Source: Jaenimonas drosophilae (lineage: Eukaryota > Euglenozoa > Kinetoplastea > Trypanosomatida > Trypanosomatidae). Taken from it: a DNA stretch of 42,966 nucleotides. The stretch is taken from contig JASAON010001505.1 in NCBI GenBank assembly GCA_030849065.1, forward strand, positions 1-42,966. Direction: 5' to 3'. The notes below the pieces were generated by a model. The model did no database searches and was not told where the DNA came from. It saw nothing but the letters and a program-made list of their open reading frames with translations. Position 1 is the first letter of the stretch, and each line of letters opens with the position of its first letter. The position numbers were made by a program, and so were the translations under genes. Positions 35,043 through 42,966 of the stretch are shown piece by piece.

Positions 35043-36168
35043 TTGGGTGAGAGTTGATGCCATCAAAGGCATTAGGTTTTCTTTCGTTTCCTCTCCCTCT
35101 TTATAAACACCAAAAACAAGCAAGGGAGACGTTGCTCTGGATGTGTGAGTGGGGGGATGGGTTACTCCCTTGTGGTCTGCGCTGCACAAATCCACGCACG
35201 AAGATTGGAGACGCATGAAGCATAGCAACGTGTGTGATCTGCTGATAAATGCGGTTTCATGTACAGGATGCTATGAGGAAGCTTGGCTGGATCAGCGTCG
35301 CTGTTTTCCCCAGGTATTCCTGATGCTGCGCTATCTGCCCCCTGCCCCCTACGACCCTTCTCCCCCCCCCCTCCCTCACACAACAGCTGACAGCATCTTG
35401 ATGATGAGACCTCTATACTTACGACATGTTCCATCCAGTTGCTCGCTTTTTGTTTTCGTTTTTGGTGCGCGGTGATTTTCGTATTGCGTCTTTTCCTCAT
35501 CTTGTTTTTGTTGTTGCTCCAAAAGACGCCCCTGGTCTGAGATTTCACAACCACCGGTGAGCACCAATCTTCTTTTACACTTTTTTTCTTTTGCGATTCG
35601 CCACGCTATTTTGCATCTTGTGTAGTGATGGCTGAGAGGCGGCCCTGGAGTCCTTCCATGCCACATCACCCGCCTCAGTTTGAACTAATGCGGAGGTCAG
35701 CGAACATACACACGAGGTATCCTGGATGACTGGAGAACGTGAGAATCTTCCATGTGACCCTCTGCCTCAAGACACACGCACACAGTGCAAATGCGTATAC
35801 ATCAGCGGCATGCACGTACGTTGTCGCGTTGCTGACAAACAGAAGCTGGTCAGTAGAGCAATGGCAGCCACGTTCTTCTTTGGACGGCACCGGGCCCATT
35901 TCGCCGGTTGTCGGTGCTTTTTTTTTTCTTTCTTCTCCGTACGACATGAAAACAAAGCGACCACCGAGCTAAGTCGGTCGACTTATGAACCTTGAGCGTC
36001 GTCTCAAGGTTATTGGCATGCGCACTGATTAATGTGGTTCATACACTGTGGGGATGAAATGCCAAAGTTGTGGTTTTGCGCCACTCCCAAAACTCATGAT
36101 GGAGCATTCTTTCTTTCTCTTCTTGTTCTCTCCCCTGTTTCAGCTTCTCACCACTCACAGCATTCACT
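35043..36168. other. Spacer between amastins 4 and 5 with two adjacent hairpins
   Basis: No gene is seen. It has a C9 run near 35363-35371, T runs, and two inverted repeats at 35970-36011. A strong pyrimidine tract ending in CAG at 36141-36143 is the likely acceptor for amastin 5. Confidence 0.5.
35970..36011 (+). other. Two adjacent perfect inverted repeats
   Basis: TAAGTCG (35970-35976) pairs with CGACTTA (35979-35985) across 2 bases. AACCTTGAG (35988-35996) pairs with CTCAAGGTT (36003-36011) across 6 bases. Only two bases separate them. They lie just upstream of the amastin 5 acceptor. Confidence 0.6.
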
Positions 36169-36723
36169 ATGAAGTTGCCCAGGAAGCTGGGTCTTACTTT
36201 GTACACCATTGCCCAGTTCATTGTGCTGGTGCTTGTGGTGGTTGGTTCTGCAATCGACATGTTTCGTATGAAGCATAAGGTCTGTGCAACCCGTCAAGTA
36301 GCTTGTCTCACATTGTGGGGCCTCAAGGCAAAGTGCACCAGCACATCCTACGCCTTTAAGATGGAGGATATGTTCACGACGTGCACAAAGCGTCAGGACC
36401 GCTTCACAGTGGCAGAGGCGTTCACCATTATTTCTGCTCTCATTATTGCAGCCTCACTGATGCTCGCCATCATACAGCCCCTCTGCTGCTTGTGTGGTAA
36501 GCTCCCTCTGTACCTGCTCAACGGCTGTGCCATTGCAACCCTGTGTGTTCCATGGGCCTTGATGGCTAACGCCTACAACAGCAGCGTGGAGAGCAATGTA
36601 CCCAATGTGTTTTGTGCTCCGTTCAAGGAAATTCATATGAAGTACGGCGCAGGCTTTAGTCTGCTGGTGGTGGGTTGGTGCATCATGTTTATCAACACGA
36701 TGTTTCTCCTTATTGTGTTCTGA
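36169..36723 (+). CDS. Amastin surface glycoprotein, copy 5
   Basis: A 184-residue protein with four predicted spans and signature CLTLWGLKAKC from Cys46. It differs from copy 4 by a basic start (MKLPRKLG), an extra 'CATRQVA' stretch before the signature, and loss of part of the Cys cluster between spans 2 and 3 (PLCCLCGK). The C-terminal 'KYGAGFSLLVVGW' is shared with copy 4. Confidence 0.95.
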   Translation: MKLPRKLGLTLYTIAQFIVLVLVVVGSAIDMFRMKHKVCATRQVACLTLWGLKAKCTSTSYAFKMEDMFTTCTKRQDRFTVAEAFTIISALIIAASLMLAIIQPLCCLCGKLPLYLLNGCAIATLCVPWALMANAYNSSVESNVPNVFCAPFKEIHMKYGAGFSLLVVGWCIMFINTMFLLIVF

Positions 36724-37479
36724 TCGTCAGCTTCTCCGCGCTTGTATTCCACGGTCTAAGCCATTCTAGGAACGATGGCTCAGCAATCAACGGGTGTGGC
36801 ATGGATTGTGTGCTTTTCTTGATTGGTCTTGTTTTTGTTTCTTTGTACTTATGTGATGTCATTGAGATTTGCTCTTCACAGGATGAACAGCATTTCATTC
36901 CAATGGCAGTGGATTTTTTGCCAATAACTTAAGACCGTCATTCTTGGTTTGACCACTTACCAACTCTTCTCTACCAACCCGTGGAGCATGTTTGCGATGT
37001 GTCATTGCCGCGATCTACGGCACGGCAAGATGATTGGTGCACACTGGCTTCCCATTTGTGTCTACGAGCATGGACTCCTCGTGAACGCTTTTCGCAGCCA
37101 ACGCGCAGTGGTTTTTTTTTTTTACTTGGGGATGATATTCTCTCTCTAAATGACAATGAGGATGTGTTCTGTGGCGTTAGCTCTGCATAGCATCTTCAGT
37201 TGCATGACGGATCCCCCCGTCGAACCAGTGTTTCTTGTGCATTCCAATCAGTGACTTTTCATGTGCTTTCTAATACTCTTTGAATGCCTCTCACACAGAG
37301 TGCACTCCTCAATGAAGTAGTATGTCGCCAACGTCTTCAAATCATTGTGCTCCAATCGCCCTCCACTCATGACCTTAGGTTGCGTAGATCTTCACGCGTT
37401 TGCAAGGCAAACGGGATTTGTCAAGCGGCCATCCACTGAAGTTTATTCCTGCAGGGCAAGCAGCGAACTGAGACGGAAG
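36724..37479. other. Spacer between amastin 5 and the ankyrin-repeat gene
   Basis: No gene is seen. A T10 run lies near 37111-37120. The CAG at 37452-37454 is the likely acceptor for the ankyrin gene. The ankyrin frame is open upstream to a TTG at 37345 and includes an ATG at 37369, both before that acceptor. Confidence 0.45.
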
Positions 37480-38553
37480 ATGGAAACCATCGCTCTAAAA
37501 AACGATGTGGAGCGTCTTCGTCGTGAGCTGCAGCCTGCTCAATGCACCGCACTCAATGAAGAGGGCTTCACGTTGCTGTTCTTTGCTTGCATGAAGAAGT
37601 GTGTGAAGCTGGAAACAATTCGCACCATCGCACAAGTTGCTCAAAAGTCTCCGTCCTCTGTAGATGCCAAAACGGCAGACGGCGAAACGCCACTCTACGC
37701 CAGCGTCTTCAACAACCGCGTGGACGTGGTGGAACTCCTCCTCAGCCTTGGCGCCGATGTTCAGGCAATCAATGGAACGCGAAAGGAAACGGCCTTACAC
37801 GCAGCCGCACGTCTTGGTTATGTGGAGATGACGACACTACTTCTCAAGAGCGGGGCCAATGTGAACGCTCTGAACGCCCGTCGCGAAACGCCTCTCTTCT
37901 CAGCCGCACGTGCTGGGCATCATGACACCGTGTATGTGCTGTTGGAGCGGGCGGAGGGCGTGAACCGCACCTTGGCGAATGAGGATGGGAAGGACCCACT
38001 CTACATAGCTTCGGAGCGGGGGCACAAGCCGGTCGTTCTGCTTCTAAAGGCAGAGCGGAGCCATCTTCGGCATGCCAAGGCGGAAGCAGACGTTGAGTAC
38101 CGCCAACGGCTGGCGGCGGGTCCTGCTGTCATGTCATCGGAGGCCATGATGGATCGAGCTGCAGCAGATACGACATATGCCCAGATGGTCTCGTCGCACC
38201 ACGTGGAGGCACAACAGCAGAAGAGTGGCGCGGGAACTTCCCGGGGAGCAAAGATAGATGTCATACCCATTGTTGCACCTAAGCCCAAGGCACGCACCCA
38301 TGATCCATTCACGGGGGCCACGTTGGGCCCATGCCGAACACTGGAGGAGGTTGGCTACGACGCCCCGCCGCCCATTCCACGTGAATTGCAGGGACGGCCA
38401 CCCGTGAAGCCGGCCCGCGTTGGTGGTACGTCCCTTGTTGTGGGAACTGGAACCGAAGAAGGTGGTCGAGCTCCCATTCGCGTGGAGTCGGTGCTTCTTG
38501 GGAGTGATGTGTACGAATACGGAGTCATTGCTCCGACAATGCATGGTCGCTGA
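37480..38553 (+). CDS. Ankyrin-repeat protein
   Basis: A 357-residue protein. A helical lead-in (METIALKNDVERLRRELQ) precedes four or so ankyrin repeats at about residues 30-190. The clearest read 'DGETPLYASVFNNRVDVVELL', 'KETALHAAARLGYVEMTTLL' and 'RETPLFSAARAGHHDTVYVLL', each with the T-P/A-L and L-L landmarks and GA(N/D)V turns. The C-terminal 150 residues are low complexity, with a Pro-rich 'APPPIPRELQGRPP' part. Ankyrin repeats bind other proteins; the partner here is unknown. It interrupts the amastin block and is not an amastin relative. If the acceptor is at 37378 or earlier, translation could start upstream, but 37480 is the best choice. Confidence 0.88.
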   Translation: METIALKNDVERLRRELQPAQCTALNEEGFTLLFFACMKKCVKLETIRTIAQVAQKSPSSVDAKTADGETPLYASVFNNRVDVVELLLSLGADVQAINGTRKETALHAAARLGYVEMTTLLLKSGANVNALNARRETPLFSAARAGHHDTVYVLLERAEGVNRTLANEDGKDPLYIASERGHKPVVLLLKAERSHLRHAKAEADVEYRQRLAAGPAVMSSEAMMDRAAADTTYAQMVSSHHVEAQQQKSGAGTSRGAKIDVIPIVAPKPKARTHDPFTGATLGPCRTLEEVGYDAPPPIPRELQGRPPVKPARVGGTSLVVGTGTEEGGRAPIRVESVLLGSDVYEYGVIAPTMHGR

Positions 38554-38816
38554 GTAGATCAGAAGCCTATTCACGTTGCATTGCCCTCAAACCTGTTCAC
38601 ACTTGCTGAAGTTGGTGTGGGTATGTTGTCTCATGAGTGCTGCTAATACATACAATTTCTTCATCGCCTCCCTTGTGTTTGCGCTGTTGTCATGAGGTAG
38701 ATCACATTGCCGCTATAACCTAGCTCTACCCAAGCAATCCATCCTCATCACTGCTTCCTCGCATTACATACTTGTGTACCAGTTTTTCATTGCCATCTTC
38801 TTGACGATTCATCACC

Positions 38817-39350
38817 ATGGCAAAGGTTTTCCTTGGTCTGTACTGCTTCATTGAGTTTGTTGCATTTGTCCTCGTTCTGGTTGGAACTCCCATCGACATG
38901 TTCCGACCAAAGGGAAACAGCGAATTTGGCAACAGCTACTGCTTGACCCTCTGGGGCTACAAGGAGAAGTGCTACAGCACCCACTACGACCTCCACAACA
39001 CCTACTGGGACGCCTGCCCAGCCAGGAAGGGAACCTTCATTGGTGCCCAGGCCTGCGCGCTGGTCGCAATCATCTTTGCTCTGTTTGGATTCCTCTTCGG
39101 CATTCTTCAGTGCTGTTGCTGTGTCAGCTGCGGATGCAAGTTCAGCGGTGTCTGCAACGTGTTGGCGTGCATCACCTCCTTGGCCGTTTGGGCCATGATG
39201 GTTGATAACTACTACAACACTCGCGGGCCCTCTGATGTGGAGTTGTGCAAGCCGCTGGACGACCAACTCAAGTATGGTGCAGGCTTTGCACTCATGGTGA
39301 CGGGTTGGGGGTTGTTGCTCATCAACAACATCTTCCTCTGCCTACTGTAA
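38817..39350 (+). CDS. Amastin surface glycoprotein, copy 6
   Basis: A 177-residue protein, the shortest copy, with four predicted spans and signature CLTLWGYKEKC from Cys42. The lead-in NSEFGNSY and the 'AWAMMVD' third span resemble copy 1 rather than copies 2-5, so copies 1 and 6 may form a second subgroup. The Cys cluster reads CCCCVSCGC. Confidence 0.95.
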   Translation: MAKVFLGLYCFIEFVAFVLVLVGTPIDMFRPKGNSEFGNSYCLTLWGYKEKCYSTHYDLHNTYWDACPARKGTFIGAQACALVAIIFALFGFLFGILQCCCCVSCGCKFSGVCNVLACITSLAVWAMMVDNYYNTRGPSDVELCKPLDDQLKYGAGFALMVTGWGLLLINNIFLCLL

Positions 39351-40813
39351 TCTGCCGCCGTGGGTCTTTTTCCTGACGAGAAGCAGACATGGATGTGTGA
39401 GCCGCCATCATTCGATTGTGCGTTGTGGAGGGGAATCTCATTTTGCTTTCGTTGTTCTTTTTTTTTTTGGCAAACCCTCCCTCTTTCTTTGTTTACAGAT
39501 TCGGTTGTTTGCCGGGCTCCACATCCCGTGGGTTTCGGGACGGATGAGGGAAGCCCCAGCATGACAGAACAACCGATGCAGAAATCGAACAAAGGTGGCT
39601 GGCTCTGCTTTTCACAAAGAGGGGCACATAGCCGCCACCACCTCCACCTCAGGATGTCATGGTACCTCCTTCCACGCAAGCAGAGTAAGCATCACATGAT
39701 ATATGCTGCCCTTCCACAGATAGAGTTACATTGTGGGGGGTATTGGAATGGTGTCATTGTTGCTGGAGAGAGGGGGGATGAACATCACCTTTGGTGGGTT
39801 GTGTTGAGAGCATAACACTTGTAGTAGAACGTACGCGCTCTTCGGAAGCTTTTTCTCTTTTTTTTCCGTGTTGATTTTTGACGACAATGGGTGACATGGC
39901 ACGAGAGGTTCAAGATGACACCTTTTCTGTTATTCTTATGTCCTCTCCTTGTGCTGGCTCATTGCACTTCCCCTCTATTTCTATCCCACACTTCTACACC
40001 GAATCTGAACCGTGCACCGTGAGAACACTCATGTGACAAAACCAGTGTGACGCGCCACAAACGCATCACTCCCTTTGTATCCATGAGCGGCAATCTCAAT
40101 CAATACCTCTTCGTTTTTTTGTGTGTGTATGTGTGTGGTACCCTCTCACGTGCCACCTTTCATTTTCTCTCACCCAGGCTCTTACCTCTTGATTTCATGT
40201 CTTTCTCTGCAGAAACCAGAAATCAATACGTATGATCTTCATAAGCCGAACGCAGATCCTATGAATACCCCGGGGTACAACGCTGGTGTGGCAGGCGGCG
40301 TGAAGATCTCCTTCAAAACATCGTTATGGAGCAGCTCGCACGGCATTTATGCGCCGCATGCCCTCTCAGCAGCTACTTCATTCATTTTGTATCTTGGAAA
40401 GTTTTGTTTTTTCAGAACCTTTTTTTGATGAGATTCAATAACCCACTCCTCCTACTCCCTACCTTCTGTCGGTGGGGCATCAAGCTACATGCAATGCAAC
40501 CCCTCTCTGGGCGAGATTTCTATTCAAATTCTCCGACCTTCAATTCTCTCTCCTCGCTGATCACAATAGGTGGGTGCAAACACTTCATCTGCATTGGTAC
40601 CAGATATTGAAGGAATCGTTACACTTTTTTTTCTTTTTTACGAGTGTGCATAACATCACATACACACGTGCCCATCACGCCTGCCCTGCTCACAGCTGTG
40701 GAGCTGGCCACTTCCCACTAGAGTGAGGGCTTCCTTGTTTTCTTAGAGCTGTCTGCTAGAGTTGTTTCAATTACTCTTTTTTCTACCTACTACCACCCTC
40801 AATCCTTTCAACG
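39351..40813. other. Longest spacer, between amastins 6 and 7
   Basis: No supported gene. An open frame of about 150 codons at 39360-39815 begins with GTG and has no domain. The region is T-rich with several T8-T10 runs. TTAG at 40743-40746 is a likely acceptor for amastin 7. Confidence 0.5.
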
Positions 40814-41398
40814 ATGCGTCGCCGCTGTAAGATTGGCTTCTCCATCTACTGCGTCATGCAGTGCTTTGCCTTTGTGTTCTTCTTTCTTGGTGTGCCTCTT
40901 GGCATCTACAATGGGAAAGACACGGGCTATACCAGTGGCGGTGGGTGTCTCACGTTGTGGGGCTACAAGACAGAATGTTATGACAGCGGCTATGCCATCA
41001 AGATTGGGGACTTCTTCCCGGAATGCTCCGCGCGCAAGAAAATGTTCGTTGCCGCTCAAGTATTCAGTCTTCTCGCCGTCCTCTTTAGCCTCACCGCGTT
41101 CATTTGTGGTATTGTGATGTGCTGCGCCTGTCTCTGCATGCGTATCTTCTGCCTCATCCAGAACGTTCTGTGCTTCATTTGCTCTGCCGTCGTGGTGGGT
41201 ATCATACTTGCTGCCTTTTTAGGAAGTTCCAACAGCAGTGATTCCGTGGATGAAACCGCCACTCAGTCAGGTCTGACCAACATGGCTCGATGCGGGAAGC
41301 TGAACGGCACGTGGAAGCTTACAGTAGGCTTCGGTTTCATCTTTGTGGGTATGGTACTAGACTGCATCGCGCCAATTTTTATCTTCCTGCCATGCTAG
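40814..41398 (+). CDS. Amastin surface glycoprotein, copy 7 (divergent)
   Basis: A 194-residue protein with four predicted spans and the signature CLTLWGYKTEC from Cys45. It is the most divergent copy: it starts MRRRCKIGFSIYCVMQCF, it lacks the Met-Phe-Arg that follows the first span in the others, having GVPLGIYNGKD instead, and the signature ends in Glu-Cys. The second loop is long and Ser-rich (GSSNSSDSVDE). The C-terminal 'KLTVGFGFIFVGMVLD' is closer to copy 1. Confidence 0.93.
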   Translation: MRRRCKIGFSIYCVMQCFAFVFFFLGVPLGIYNGKDTGYTSGGGCLTLWGYKTECYDSGYAIKIGDFFPECSARKKMFVAAQVFSLLAVLFSLTAFICGIVMCCACLCMRIFCLIQNVLCFICSAVVVGIILAAFLGSSNSSDSVDETATQSGLTNMARCGKLNGTWKLTVGFGFIFVGMVLDCIAPIFIFLPC

Positions 41399-41713
41399 GC
41401 TGTGTTGATGTGCTTGTCGTGCTACAAAATTCACCTTTTGTTTTTCAAAACAACGCATGCCGTTGGTGCAGTTTGTGGGTGTGAGTGTCCACCTTCTCGG
41501 GTGTTGTCCAACTTGGCGTCATCTCTCTGCGCTGCTGGTCCCTGTAGCGGAGTATCTTCATCATGCTCTGCCTCTCACCATCAAATCTCTTCTCCCCCAC
41601 ATCAACCCTTTTGCGTTTCAGTTCTTTTCTATTCAAACCAAAAGCGATTGGCCTTTGTGTGTGCCCATTCAGCTAGAAGTCCCGTCCAGTGACACACTCC
41701 CAAGCAAACACAC
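41399..41713. other. Intergenic region before the ABC transporter
   Basis: No gene is seen. TTTCAG at 41616-41621, after a pyrimidine-rich stretch, is the likely acceptor for the transporter gene. The next ATG in frame is 41714. Confidence 0.5.
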
Positions 41714-42966
41714 ATGGCCCCTTCCAAAAATTTACCCTACGGTGGAGCCTACCCGGGCACCCTTGAGCTCGGCGACTCCAACAACAACAGCGAAGAAAGC
41801 TCGTTGGGCAAGGCAGGCAACAACCATGGACGACGTCCTGCCTTTTCAGCAGAAGAGGTTGTCGAAACCATCAAGCCACGCGAACTCGTCTCCATGACGG
41901 GCGTATTTCGCTATGCTGATTGCCTGGACCGATGGCTCATGATCGTTGGCTTGATCTTCGCCATCGCTGGCGGAGCTGGCATGCCGGCCTTCAGTTTTAT
42001 TTTTGGCAACATGATGAGTGATCTTGCCGTTGATTCTGATCCTGAGAGTGCCACCACACACACCGCCAAGATTATGGTTTACGTGGGTGTCGCCATGTTC
42101 GTGGTGAATACCGTCTTCGTTCTCTGCTGGACAGTTTCAGCCGCTCGTCAATGTGCTCGCATTCGTCTCTACTTCTTTGAAGCCATTCTTCGTCAAGACA
42201 TTGGATGGCACGACGAGCACACACCGGGTGAACTCACCGCACGCATGACAGGTGATACCCGAGTGATTCAAAACGGCATCAACGACAAGTTGGCAACGGG
42301 AGTCATGTTCCTCGCCATGGGCTTATTAGGCTACGTCTTCGGATTCGTCTACTGCTGGGAGCTCACGCTGATGATGTTGGCGGTGATGCCTTTTATCATG
42401 GTCATGGCGGCAATCATTGGCAACATCATGGCAGAAATGACGGAGCGCTCTCGCAAGCACTTTGCCCAGGCAGGCAGTATGGCAACTGAAGTGATGGAGA
42501 ACATCCGCACAGTGCAGACCTTTGGCAAGGAGGACTACGAAGTCGCACGGTTCCATGAAGCAGTTCTCCAGGCTCAAGCGCACGGCGTCAAGAAGGAATT
42601 CAGTACAGCTCTCTCCGCCGGTATCACCCTGGGTCTTGTGTACCTTACCTACACGGTGGCCTTCTTCTTTGGTGCCTTCCTGGTGGTTTCCGACCGTGCA
42701 TCCATGAAGGACATCATCTCCACCTTTATGGCAGTCCTCATGGGCAGTTTCGGCCTTGGATTTGTTGCCCCAAGTGCGTCTGCATTTGTGGAAGCCCGTG
42801 CGTCGGCTTTTGAGATTTACAAGGCCATTGACAGAGTACCTCCCGTGGACATTGACGCTGACGGTACGGCCGTCACAGGTTTCCGTGACGCCATGGAGTT
42901 CCGTCATGTGCAGTTTGCCTACCCCACACGTCCTGACATGGTGCTCTTCCGTGACCTGTGCCTCAC
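41714..42966 (+). CDS. ABC transporter, ABCB/P-glycoprotein type (5' part; runs off the window)
   Basis: 417 complete codons are present without a stop. About 75 polar N-terminal residues precede the first membrane domain, which has the ABCB type-I exporter pattern: span 1 'LIFAIAGGAGMPAFSFIFGN', the coupling segments 'RQDIGWHDEHTPGELTARM' and 'QNGINDKLA', then 'ATEVMENIRTVQTFGKE'. The start of the first nucleotide-binding domain is reached, including the aromatic A-loop in FAYPTRPD; Walker A lies beyond the window. Full-length P-glycoprotein homologues have about 1,200-1,350 residues with two such halves. In Leishmania, ABCB proteins of this kind are linked to drug efflux. Substrate here is unknown. 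Confidence 0.93.
   Translation, partial: MAPSKNLPYGGAYPGTLELGDSNNNSEESSLGKAGNNHGRRPAFSAEEVVETIKPRELVSMTGVFRYADCLDRWLMIVGLIFAIAGGAGMPAFSFIFGNMMSDLAVDSDPESATTHTAKIMVYVGVAMFVVNTVFVLCWTVSAARQCARIRLYFFEAILRQDIGWHDEHTPGELTARMTGDTRVIQNGINDKLATGVMFLAMGLLGYVFGFVYCWELTLMMLAVMPFIMVMAAIIGNIMAEMTERSRKHFAQAGSMATEVMENIRTVQTFGKEDYEVARFHEAVLQAQAHGVKKEFSTALSAGITLGLVYLTYTVAFFFGAFLVVSDRASMKDIISTFMAVLMGSFGLGFVAPSASAFVEARASAFEIYKAIDRVPPVDIDADGTAVTGFRDAMEFRHVQFAYPTRPDMVLFRDLCL

Noticed and set aside
37215..37235. GTTCGA-containing stretch on the minus strand as a tRNA T-arm
   Set aside because: The flanks do not form a five-pair T stem, and no acceptor or anticodon stem can be built around it.
39360..39815. Roughly 150-codon frame downstream of amastin 6
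   Set aside because: It begins with GTG, spans T-rich UTR and shows no membrane-protein or amastin pattern.

Overview
The window looks like nuclear DNA of a trypanosomatid (Kinetoplastea). Three things point there. Every recognisable gene lies on the plus strand, as in a polycistronic directional gene cluster. No open reading frame looks interrupted by an intron, and most are preceded by a pyrimidine tract followed by AG, the layout expected for spliced-leader trans-splicing. The window also carries a block of seven amastin genes, a family characteristic of trypanosomatids. I cannot name genus or species from sequence alone.

Layout. Positions 1-67 hold the last codons of an unidentified gene. 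Positions 327-16417 are a housekeeping mixture: a zinc-finger protein, a mitochondrial PPR-like helical-repeat protein, RNA polymerase subunit RPB6, a Ser/Thr-rich protein of unknown function, a tail-anchored Ubc6/UBE2J-type E2, a one-span mitochondrial protein, a coiled-coil protein with a possible C1q-like tail, a short cysteine-containing protein that may be small-Tim-like, a Wee1-like kinase, and a fusion of a metallo-beta-lactamase fold with two rhodanese domains. The metal ligands of the lactamase fold appear mostly lost.

Positions 17215-28809 are rich in mitochondrial genes. Four paralogous genes (607, 620, 603 and 588 residues) encode proteins with a targeting-like N-terminus, a Tudor/SH3-like repeat block, one membrane span and a C-terminal P-loop NTPase domain. 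Three are in tandem. The fourth lies beyond the genes for ATP synthase subunit c and a Miro-type GTPase. The paralogues are mosaics: copies 1 and 4 share 175 identical bases across the Walker A region, although they are diverged elsewhere. This family is the best candidate here for an under-described system.

Positions 29321-41398 hold seven amastin genes separated by 0.7-1.5 kb spacers. Two of them lie in a near-perfect 1.1 kb duplication, and an ankyrin-repeat gene is inserted between the fifth and sixth. The window ends inside an ABCB (P-glycoprotein-type) transporter gene.

Several long reading frames begin at non-ATG codons or upstream of the likely splice acceptor. For these I give the first in-frame ATG downstream of the acceptor as the start.
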